A stretch of 64,000 nt of DNA from Rhodococcus sp. RD6.2 (GTDB taxonomy: Bacteria > Actinomycetota > Actinomycetes > Mycobacteriales > Mycobacteriaceae). Every line of letters begins with the position of its first letter. Positions within the stretch are counted from its first letter, which is position 1. The notes beneath the pieces were generated by a model, which saw only the letters and a list, made by a program, of their open reading frames with translations, did no database searches and was not told where the DNA came from. Positions 57,863 to 64,000 of this stretch are shown here, one piece after another. Where the stretch lies: contig NZ_CVQP01000010.1 in NCBI RefSeq assembly GCF_001040705.1, positions 12,251 to 76,250 on the forward strand, written 5' to 3'. The translations under genes were made by a program, and so were the position numbers.

Positions 57863-58210
57863 TCACTCGACCGTGACGGTGCCCGTCATGTACCGGTGCA
57901 CCGAGCAGGTGTAGACGTAGGTTCCCGCGCGGTCGAAGGTGTGCCGAAAGGTGCCGACACCAGCTATCCCACTGTCGAATTCGCCCTCCACTCCCAGCCT
58001 GGGCTCCGCTGCCACGTGATGCAGGACGCCGCCGTCGTCGAACCTCCACTCGACGGTCCCGCCGACGGGAACGGTGACGTCCGCCGGACCGAACTGCACA
58101 TTGCTGATCTCGATCACCGCGTCCGGCGGGCCCTCCCCTGAGCAGCCTGCGAGGAGGACGGCGGCGATGCCCGGAAGCGCGAACCTCCTTCCGATTCCGT
58201 TGCGGCGCAC
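57863..58210 (-). CDS. Amicyanin-like cupredoxin lipoprotein 2
   Basis: A 115-residue blue-copper protein attached as a lipoprotein (L-L-A-G-C at residues 19-23). Type 1 copper ligands can be placed: histidine in V-L-H-H-V, then C-S-V-H-R-Y-M (Cys, His three further, Met six further). The short ligand loop is that of amicyanin. Such proteins accept electrons from the quinone of amine dehydrogenase. The GTG start at 58210 shares its first base with the stop codon of the neighbouring cupredoxin gene (TAGTG), so the two are translated together. Confidence 0.83.
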   Translation of the reverse strand: MRRNGIGRRFALPGIAAVLLAGCSGEGPPDAVIEISNVQFGPADVTVPVGGTVEWRFDDGGVLHHVAAEPRLGVEGEFDSGIAGVGTFRHTFDRAGTYVYTCSVHRYMTGTVTVE

Positions 58211-58551
58211 TATTGCACGATCACCATGCCGACCATCATCGGGTGCGGCGTGCAGTGGTAGGTGTAGGTTCCGGGGTCGCCGAAGGTGTACTCGTAGGTG
58301 CCTTCGGTGAGCAGCTCGCTCTGCAGGACACCCTCGAGCGCACCGTCGCCGGAGACGTCGTGCGGCAGGCCGTTGTCGTCGAACCGCCACTGCACCGTCT
58401 GCCCGGCTTCGATCGTCACGGAGGCCGGCGTGTACGACATGTTCTTCACGTCGATCACCACCGCAGGCTCGGCCGACGCGTCCGCGGAACCGCACGCGGT
58501 CAGGCTCGTCACGGTCGCCAGTGCGGCGAGGAGGGGAAGCAGTTTCTTCAT
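58210..58551 (-). CDS. mauC: Amicyanin-like cupredoxin lipoprotein 1
   Basis: A 113-residue cupredoxin: lipoprotein signal with L-T-A-C at residues 17-20, then V-V-I-D-V-K-N-M-S-Y-T-P, W-R-F-D-D-N-G-L-P-H-D-V (His ligand) and Y-T-Y-H-C-T-P-H-P-M-M (Cys, His, Met ligands). C-T-P-H-P-x-M is the amicyanin loop, so this is the best candidate for the natural electron acceptor of the dehydrogenase. A lipid anchor replaces the free periplasmic location it has in Gram-negative bacteria. It lies 12 bases after the multicopper oxidase gene. Confidence 0.85.
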   Translation of the reverse strand: MKKLLPLLAALATVTSLTACGSADASAEPAVVIDVKNMSYTPASVTIEAGQTVQWRFDDNGLPHDVSGDGALEGVLQSELLTEGTYEYTFGDPGTYTYHCTPHPMMVGMVIVQ

Positions 58552-58563
58552 CGGGGGGTCCTC

Positions 58564-60138
58564 TCAACGGATGTACCGCAGGTTCGCGGTCATCCCGGCT
58601 TCGAAGTGATAGGCGTTGTGGCAGTGGAACATCCATTCGCCAGGATTGTCGGCGTCGAACTCGATCGCGAGTTCGGTACCGGGGAGGACGTTGACGGTGT
58701 CCCGGCGCAGGCCGCCGTAGTCGGGGACGGCGAAGGTGTGGCCGTGGGTGTGCATGGGATGCCACATCGTGGTGGTGTTCGCCATGGTGATGCGGATCCG
58801 TTCGCCCTGCCGCATCACCAGCTTCCCGGCGTCCGGGCCGGCCATGCCCCAGACGTACCGGTCGCCTGCCTGGATCAGTTCGACGCGGTAGTCCCGGTCC
58901 GGAGTCCGTGTGTCGAGGCGAACTCCGTCGGCGGGACGCAGCGCGCTCTCGGCGAGAAGCCGTCCCGACAGTTCCGGAATTGCACCCCCGGCAACCGGAT
59001 GGGCCAACGGCGCGGCATCCGTGGACCGGAGGACGGTGGACGCGTACCCGTCACGTCCCTCGACCTTCGCCACCACCGGCCACGCCCCCGACTTCAGGGT
59101 CACGAGCACGTCGTAACGCTGCGCCATCCCGACGACGAGGGTGTCGGTGGTGGTCGGCACGACGTCGAACCCGTCCACCGCGATCACGGTCAACTCGTGA
59201 CCCGCGACCGCGAACCGGTACGGGGTCTCGGCTGCCGCGTTGATGATCCGCAGCCGGACCCGCGCACCCGGTGCCGCGGTCACCACCTCCGGGTCGTTCG
59301 GCGGTCGCCCGTTGACCAGGTGCAGCGGGTACCCGATGTGCTGGGTCATGCCACCGAGCGGATCCGACGCCCCGTGCCCGCCCGCGACGAGCGACTGCGC
59401 GACGCCGATCGAGTCGGCGGAGTGCACGACCGGGGCGCCACCACCGCCGTGACCGGCGTGCCCACCGGAGATCGCCGGGTTCAATGCCATCAGAACGGCG
59501 TCCGGTGTGGTGCCCAGCCCGTCGAGCCAGTCGTCGAGCACCAGCACGGCGTCGACGTCCGCCCCGGAGGTGTCGTCCGGGTCCTCCACCACCAGCGCAC
59601 CGAACAGACCACGGTCGGCCTGCAGTCCGCTGTGCGAGTGGTACCAATGGGTTCCGGGGTCGGGAACGACGAACTCGTAGTCGAACCCGGTCCCGGGACC
59701 GATCGGCGCCTGGGTCGCCGGGGCAGCGCCGTCCATGTCGTTGCGGATCCGGATGCCGTGCCAGTGCAGCGTCGTGTCCGCGGGCAGGTCGTTGCGGACG
59801 GCCACCTGCAGTCGGTCCCGGGCGGTGACCCGCAGTTCGGGGGCCACCGCCTTCCCGCCGTAGGACCAGGTGTCGACGAGCCGCCCACCGAGGTCGACGG
59901 TGGCGACACCGGCGGTCAACGCGAACGGCGCGACGCGCCCGTTCCACCCCCGGGCCGCCTCCGCCGCCGCGATCTCGGGATCGGTCGGTGCGATGTAGTC
60001 GGGCGGCGACGTGGAGTCCGTCGCCTCGACGAATCCACATGCCGTGGTACCCGTTCCCAGCACCCCGAGGCCGAGGGCCCCGAGGGACCCCAGCCGCAGG
60101 AACCCGCGACGGTCGAGGACGGGCCCACGGCGCGTCAT
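58564..60138 (-). CDS. Multicopper oxidase in mau-type operon
   Basis: A 524-residue multicopper oxidase exported by a twin-arginine signal (L-D-R-R-G-F-L-R-L-G). All copper sites are complete: H-W-H-G, H-W-Y-H-S-H, H-P-M-H-T-H-G-H and H-C-H-N-A-Y-H-F-E-A-G-M. A histidine/glycine-rich loop (G-G-H-A-G-H-G-G-G-G) lies in the middle. Its ATG overlaps the mauB stop codon by four bases, so it is a true member of the operon. It could pass electrons from the cupredoxins to oxygen, or take part in forming the tryptophylquinone, a step done by the haem protein MauG in Paracoccus. No mauG is visible here. Confidence 0.9.
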   Translation of the reverse strand: MTRRGPVLDRRGFLRLGSLGALGLGVLGTGTTACGFVEATDSTSPPDYIAPTDPEIAAAEAARGWNGRVAPFALTAGVATVDLGGRLVDTWSYGGKAVAPELRVTARDRLQVAVRNDLPADTTLHWHGIRIRNDMDGAAPATQAPIGPGTGFDYEFVVPDPGTHWYHSHSGLQADRGLFGALVVEDPDDTSGADVDAVLVLDDWLDGLGTTPDAVLMALNPAISGGHAGHGGGGAPVVHSADSIGVAQSLVAGGHGASDPLGGMTQHIGYPLHLVNGRPPNDPEVVTAAPGARVRLRIINAAAETPYRFAVAGHELTVIAVDGFDVVPTTTDTLVVGMAQRYDVLVTLKSGAWPVVAKVEGRDGYASTVLRSTDAAPLAHPVAGGAIPELSGRLLAESALRPADGVRLDTRTPDRDYRVELIQAGDRYVWGMAGPDAGKLVMRQGERIRITMANTTTMWHPMHTHGHTFAVPDYGGLRRDTVNVLPGTELAIEFDADNPGEWMFHCHNAYHFEAGMTANLRYIR

Positions 60139-61448
60139 TCCAGCACCTGCGGAGTGAGCAGGGTTCCGACGTCCTCGACGGTGCCCGTGACCTCTGCCGA
60201 GCTGACCTTGTCACCGGTGGCGGCGGCGATACCGACGATCGTCTTCTTGGTCTCGCCGTCCACCTCCGGGCCGTCCCCGAGCACGTACAGCGTCGCACCG
60301 TCGACCGACCATGCCATGCTGTCGATCCCGGTCAGTCCGAGATACGGCAGGTCCAGCGTCTTGACCGGAGCGAAGGTCGCCGCGTCGCGCAGTTCGATCT
60401 TCACGACGTCGCCGCCGCGGGCCGAGTCCGGGTGGATCGCCGAATCCGTGTACTCGACGGCGAGGCGACCACCGGTGTTGTCGATGGCGTTCTCCCCGAA
60501 CCGGCCTCCCTCCTGGCCTGCATTGCCGATCGGTGCCACGGCCCCGGTGGGCAGACCATTCGAGAAGTCGAAGACGTAGACGTCGCCGTTCTCTCCGACG
60601 AGCAGTGCCTTCTTCGCATCGGCGGCCCACGTGACCTTGCGGGTGCTGACGAAGTCCTCGGGAAGCACCTTCGACCGCTTGGTCTCCGAGGGGACGCCGG
60701 AGTCGTCGATGGAGATCTGGATCAGCTCACGTGTCTCCTCGCAGATGCTGTACAGCTCGTGGCCGTCGAGCCAGGTGAACGGCCCGCAGCCGATGATCTG
60801 CACCGCACCGCTCTCCTTCTTCGCCTCCAGGTCCACGACCCGGACGCCGTAGAGCCCGTCGTCCCAGGTGACGAAATACTTGCCGTCGGAGGTGACGGCA
60901 TTCGATCCGGGGCGCGAATGCACGCGGGCGTAGTCGGGCAGCGGTGCCTCCGACGGTTCGAGGAGATTGCCCGAGTAGGTGCTCACGATGAAGCTCGCCG
61001 CACCGCGCGACCCGCGGGGTCGCCACACCTCGGCGGCGAGAACGGCTGGATCGCTCGATGTCTCGCCGACGAACCCGTGGATGACCGGATCCCAGATGCC
61101 CGGTCCCACGACGAATCTGCTTCCGGCGACCCCGGTCACCGGGTCGATCGCGTTGACACCCAATTCGAGCTTGCCGAACCCGCCCGCAACGGCGAGCAGA
61201 TCTGTCGACTTGATCGGGGTGATCTCACCGACGTGCACCGGCTCCGGAATGGTGGCGCCGATCTCCTGGTCGTCGTGACCGAGCGAGATGCCCTCACCGG
61301 GCGCGGTGAACGGCACGGTCGGATAGGTGACCTCGCCGGCAGCGGCGTCGTCGTCGGCGGAGCTGCACCCGGCGAGCCCCAGGGTGGCCGCCAGCGGCAG
61401 CACAACCGCTGCCGACCGGGAAAGACGCGTCATGTGTGTGCTTTTCAT
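60135..61448 (-). CDS. mauB: Amine dehydrogenase heavy-chain-like propeller lipoprotein
   Basis: A 437-residue exported protein with lipobox L-A-G-C (about residues 25-28). The rest is a beta-propeller with recurring strands such as L-L-A-V-A-G-G-F-G-K-L-E-L-G-V-N and L-L-V-G-E-N-G-D-V-Y-V-F-D. In methylamine dehydrogenase the heavy chain is a seven-bladed propeller that clasps the light chain. Similarity to MauB is structural rather than close in sequence, so I rely on the position directly after mauA. The ATG overlaps the mauA stop codon (ATGA). ATG 61433 is a possible alternative start. Confidence 0.75.
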   Translation of the reverse strand: MKSTHMTRLSRSAAVVLPLAATLGLAGCSSADDDAAAGEVTYPTVPFTAPGEGISLGHDDQEIGATIPEPVHVGEITPIKSTDLLAVAGGFGKLELGVNAIDPVTGVAGSRFVVGPGIWDPVIHGFVGETSSDPAVLAAEVWRPRGSRGAASFIVSTYSGNLLEPSEAPLPDYARVHSRPGSNAVTSDGKYFVTWDDGLYGVRVVDLEAKKESGAVQIIGCGPFTWLDGHELYSICEETRELIQISIDDSGVPSETKRSKVLPEDFVSTRKVTWAADAKKALLVGENGDVYVFDFSNGLPTGAVAPIGNAGQEGGRFGENAIDNTGGRLAVEYTDSAIHPDSARGGDVVKIELRDAATFAPVKTLDLPYLGLTGIDSMAWSVDGATLYVLGDGPEVDGETKKTIVGIAAATGDKVSSAEVTGTVEDVGTLLTPQVLE

Positions 61449-62125
61449 GCTCCAGCACCGACCTTCGGGCGCTCGGCCGGACGGGTCTGGCAGTCCTCGC
61501 CGATGATGGGCGCCATCGTGCAGGTGTAGGCCTGCGACTCGTCGGAGACGCACCAGATGATCTCCTGGTCGTAGCTTCCCGACACCGGGTTGTACATGAC
61601 CGCCTGCATGTCCGGTTCGCCGCAGAACGCGTTCGAACACGACGGGGCCCCGCAGCAGTCGTAATAGGCGATGAGATAGGTCTTTCCGGTGTCCGGGTTG
61701 GTACAGCAGCCCACCCAGAATTCGGCACCGGGCTTGGAGCCGGGCGCGCAGGTCGTCACGCCGCCGCCGTTGCAGGTGGCACACGAGGTGCCGTCCATGT
61801 TGCACCAGCGCCAGTACTCACACTCGGCGGGATCCTTCCCGTCGTACACCGGTACCAGCGGCTCCGGTGCCTCGGGGGCGGGGGGTGCCTCCTGGGCCAT
61901 CGCGGTGCGGGTCACCGGAAGCGATCCGATCAGCGCGACCCCCGACACCCCCATCGTCCACCGACCCACCCTGCTCAACATCGAGCGTCGCGAAACCCGT
62001 TCGGACAGTTTGCGTCCCGTGCGGCTGGTGAACGATCCGCCCCGACCCGCCATCCACGCGGCCTGCTCGCGAACGGTGTCCTCGTCGACCGGATACCTGT
62101 TCTCGGTCATGTCATGGTGTTCCAC
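61445..62125 (-). CDS. mauA: Amine dehydrogenase light chain with TTQ cofactor site
   Basis: The 226-residue precursor of a methylamine-dehydrogenase-type light chain, which carries the tryptophan tryptophylquinone cofactor and oxidises primary amines to aldehyde and ammonia. A twin-arginine signal (V-S-R-R-S-M-L) is followed by the cysteine-rich domain. The cofactor tryptophans are Trp137 (E-F-W-V-G-C) and Trp191 (E-I-I-W-C-V), equivalent to Trp57 and Trp108 of the Paracoccus enzyme. Fourteen cysteines are in the mature part; the twelve of Paracoccus can be matched. C-E-Y-W-R-W-C-N-M-D-G and L-I-A-Y-Y-D-C-C-G are conserved. GTG 62125 has AAGGAGA upstream. Confidence 0.93.
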   Translation of the reverse strand: MEHHDMTENRYPVDEDTVREQAAWMAGRGGSFTSRTGRKLSERVSRRSMLSRVGRWTMGVSGVALIGSLPVTRTAMAQEAPPAPEAPEPLVPVYDGKDPAECEYWRWCNMDGTSCATCNGGGVTTCAPGSKPGAEFWVGCCTNPDTGKTYLIAYYDCCGAPSCSNAFCGEPDMQAVMYNPVSGSYDQEIIWCVSDESQAYTCTMAPIIGEDCQTRPAERPKVGAGA

Positions 62126-62149
62126 GGACGTGTCTCCTTCTCTCGGAAC

Positions 62150-62749
62150 TCAAGCCGACTTCGCCTGCGCATGCAGGTGCTGGAGGGACGGGGTGCCGGA
62201 CTCGAGGGCGTTGAGCAGACTCTCGACCTGGGCCATGTGGTTGCACAGGCCCTTGCCGGCAATCTTCCCGTGCTCGTCGAGGATCACCCCGTACGGTGTG
62301 GTGCCGACCTGGTAGGCGATGCCGACGTCGCGGGCGTCGACGTAGCTCAACTCGGCTCCGATGTTGCTGCCCGCCAGAAACTCCCGGTGCTCCTCCGGGG
62401 TTCCGTCGGAGATGATCACGACGTCGAGGTCGGACTCGGCACGTGCCATCGATCGCAGTCCGGGGAGCAGGCTCTTGCAGGTACTGCAGCTCGGCGCGGT
62501 GAACATCAGCAGCTGCGGCTTGTCGCGGTGACCGCCGACCCGCACGGAGCGTCCGAGGTGGTCCTCGAGTCCCGCGAACGACGGGCCCGCCTGCGCGACC
62601 TTCGGACCGGTGTCCATCATCCGGGCACCCAGCGGACCGAGCCGCACCTGGACGCGTCCGATCTCCCGCGCCAGGGCCAACGTCATCAGGAACAGCAGCG
62701 CCACCGCCACCGCCAACACGACGACGCCCACCACCAGAAATGTTGTCAT
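62150..62749 (-). CDS. mauD: MauD-like thioredoxin-fold protein
   Basis: A 199-residue protein anchored by one N-terminal helix, with a TlpA-like thioredoxin domain outside the membrane; the redox motif is A-P-S-C-S-T-C-K-S. In Paracoccus, MauD and MauE are required to form the six disulfides of the light chain. The ATG overlaps the mauE stop codon (ATGA) and mauA follows after 24 bases. Confidence 0.9.
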   Translation of the reverse strand: MTTFLVVGVVVLAVAVALLFLMTLALAREIGRVQVRLGPLGARMMDTGPKVAQAGPSFAGLEDHLGRSVRVGGHRDKPQLLMFTAPSCSTCKSLLPGLRSMARAESDLDVVIISDGTPEEHREFLAGSNIGAELSYVDARDVGIAYQVGTTPYGVILDEHGKIAGKGLCNHMAQVESLLNALESGTPSLQHLHAQAKSA

Positions 62750-63384
62750 CGAACCAGTCCCGTCTGTCGTGGAAGTTGTTGAAGGTCGATCACTGCGGTG
62801 TCGTACCGCGACACCGTGTTCGAGGCCCGCAGGTTCATCGACGCGGCCGTGAGATAGTCGTCGACCGGCCTGCGCCCCAGGTGGACGACGGCGCGGATCT
62901 GTGCCACCGCCACCGCCGCCAGCAGGATCAGCAGACCCGCTGCGACGCCGACCAACCTCGCGACCGGTGCCACCTCCGGTGTCGGTACGAGCGCCAGCGC
63001 TGCCGCGACCGTCATGAACGCTCCTGCGCGGACCGCATGGAACCAGCCGATGCGCGGCACCTCGTGTCCGGCGCTGAACGCGAAGCAACCGCAGTCGAGG
63101 TCGCGGCGTCCCCGCGCCAGGTTGACGGTGAGCCCCGTCACGAATCCGGCGAACAGCACGGTTGCCGCCGCCGCGGACCATCGGCCACCCACTCCGGCGA
63201 TCAGCAACACTCCGATCGCGACCTCGACGTACGGCAAGGTCACCGCCACGAGACGTTCCAGCGATGCCGGCAGCAGCCGGTATCCCTTGACCACCATCAA
63301 CAGTCCGTCACGGTCACCGAGTTTCGGGACGCCCGCGAGCAGAAGCGTTCCGCCGAGAATCGATGCCACCACCACCCAGAACAT
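62746..63384 (-). CDS. mauE: MauE-like membrane protein
   Basis: A 212-residue membrane protein with four to five helices and the motif D-L-D-C-G-C-F-A between the second and third, typical of the MauE/DoxX-related family. It probably passes electrons to or from MauD for disulfide formation in the light chain. It is the first gene of the operon. ATG 63384 has GAGAGAGG upstream, about ten bases away. Confidence 0.88.
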   Translation of the reverse strand: MFWVVVASILGGTLLLAGVPKLGDRDGLLMVVKGYRLLPASLERLVAVTLPYVEVAIGVLLIAGVGGRWSAAAATVLFAGFVTGLTVNLARGRRDLDCGCFAFSAGHEVPRIGWFHAVRAGAFMTVAAALALVPTPEVAPVARLVGVAAGLLILLAAVAVAQIRAVVHLGRRPVDDYLTAASMNLRASNTVSRYDTAVIDLQQLPRQTGLVR

Positions 63385-63781
63385 TGATCACGTCCTCTCT
63401 CTCGTCGTGACAATGGTGGTGGGCGAATGCGGCGGTTTCGCTGCGCGCGAGCAACATCCGTACGCATCACGAGTGGAAATAGACCACGGATCGTTCCGTT
63501 CGCATCCGCACTGGTGGAGACCTGAATCCCGGAGCCGACGCCACCCACGAGCGGCGGTGTCAGGGGCGCTCGGCGGTGCACCGACCACATCGATTTCCAC
63601 TTGGGGAAACACCATCGAAACCGTGGCAACACCCGTGAAACCGCCGACGCCCGGGCGCCGCCCTCGCCGACATGAGCCCGCGTCCCTTCGGGAAACTCGC
63701 CGGAAACACGAACCTTCTAGCCTTCCGAAGGACGACCGACCGAATGATGGCCGGCCCGGTGATCGAGAACGAGGTACCGAT
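63385..63781. other. Divergent promoter region, mau-type operon and permease
   Basis: These 397 bases separate mauE from the divergent permease gene. I see no gene. The sequences GAAAC and GTTTC/TTTCC recur several times (near 63594-63645 and 63690-63707), which might be regulator sites, but I could not define a clear palindrome. No mauR-type LysR gene is next to it. Confidence 0.45.
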
Positions 63782-64000
63782 GTGGCAGCCAACAGATCTG
63801 GTGGAAGGTGGTCGCGAAACGGTGGTGCACTCGGCGCCGCGATCGCGCGGGCACGCACCACACCGCCTCCGACACAACAGGTCTTCTCACCGTTGGGAGC
63901 ACTGGGGCGGCGTCAGCTCTCACAGGTCGACCTGATCGGACAATCCCTCTCGACGATCGCGCCTGCGACCGGGATGATCTACATTGCCGCCTGGATGATT
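63782..64000 (+). CDS. Amino-acid/amine permease (APC family), 5' part
   Basis: The first 73 codons of a gene that runs past the end of the window. After a basic N-terminus comes L-S-Q-V-D-L-I-G-Q-S-L-S-T-I-A-P-A-T-G-M-I-Y-I, the first membrane segment of an APC-family amino-acid or polyamine permease. GTG 63782 has GAGG about eight bases upstream. It is divergent from the amine dehydrogenase operon, so import of the amine substrate is a natural guess. The frame has no stop within the window. Confidence 0.72.
   Translation, partial: MAANRSGGRWSRNGGALGAAIARARTTPPPTQQVFSPLGALGRRQLSQVDLIGQSLSTIAPATGMIYIAAWMI

Overview
The window looks like a chromosomal segment of a mycolic-acid-containing actinobacterium, most likely Rhodococcus or a close Nocardiaceae relative. 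The DNA is GC-rich throughout. The block from about 8 to 24 kb follows the gene order of Mycobacterium tuberculosis Rv0046c-Rv0058: ino1, a PadR regulator, DUF1707 membrane proteins, a DUF5318 protein, ponA1, a GT87 membrane glycosyltransferase, then rpsF, ssb, rpsR, rplI and dnaB. Sequences resembling DnaA boxes and a near-consensus parS site lie between dnaB and rplI, as expected of a region not far from the replication origin. All names come from reading the translated sequence; no database search was possible.

Layout. (1) 0-7.5 kb: accessory catabolic genes (a duplicated membrane protein, an amidase, a LuxR regulator, a MocR regulator divergent from a BenE-type transporter, a small hypothetical gene). 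(2) 8-24 kb: the conserved replication, ribosome and cell-wall block; dnaB is interrupted by an intein in its ATP-binding loop. (3) 24-42 kb: mixed metabolism: two short-chain dehydrogenases outside and inside the block, a second class A penicillin-binding protein 7 kb from the first, an alkylsulfatase, a complete sugar ABC importer, a hemerythrin-like protein, a nitroreductase, an F420-type oxidoreductase, a DUF2892 gene behind a CsoR/CstR-like operator, and an amino-acid ABC system with a binding-protein/permease fusion. (4) 42-55 kb: a phosphorus region: a PhoX-like phosphatase, an FAD amine oxidase of the type linked to phosphonate use with its own GntR regulator, and an operon for a phosphonatase-like HAD enzyme, PhnD, PhnC, a fused double PhnE and a zinc alcohol dehydrogenase, divergent from a PhnF-like regulator with two copies of the PhnF operator. 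Two carbohydrate hydrolase genes (GH25 lysozyme, glucosylglycerate hydrolase) sit between the two halves. (5) 57-64 kb: a compact eight-gene operon for a methylamine-dehydrogenase-like enzyme (mauE, mauD, mauA, mauB, multicopper oxidase, two amicyanin-like lipoproteins, a membrane protein), divergent from an amino-acid/amine permease that runs off the end of the window.

The two systems that most deserve attention are the last two. The mau-type operon predicts a tryptophan tryptophylquinone amine dehydrogenase in a Gram-positive bacterium, with a multicopper oxidase in the operon and no mauG visible within the window. The phosphonate region predicts uptake and C-P cleavage of an aminophosphonate by an oxidase/phosphonatase-like route with no PhnW transaminase visible. 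Several regulators in the window have clear palindromic operators, and many genes appear to be transcribed without a leader (a -10 hexamer ends 6-7 bases before the start codon).
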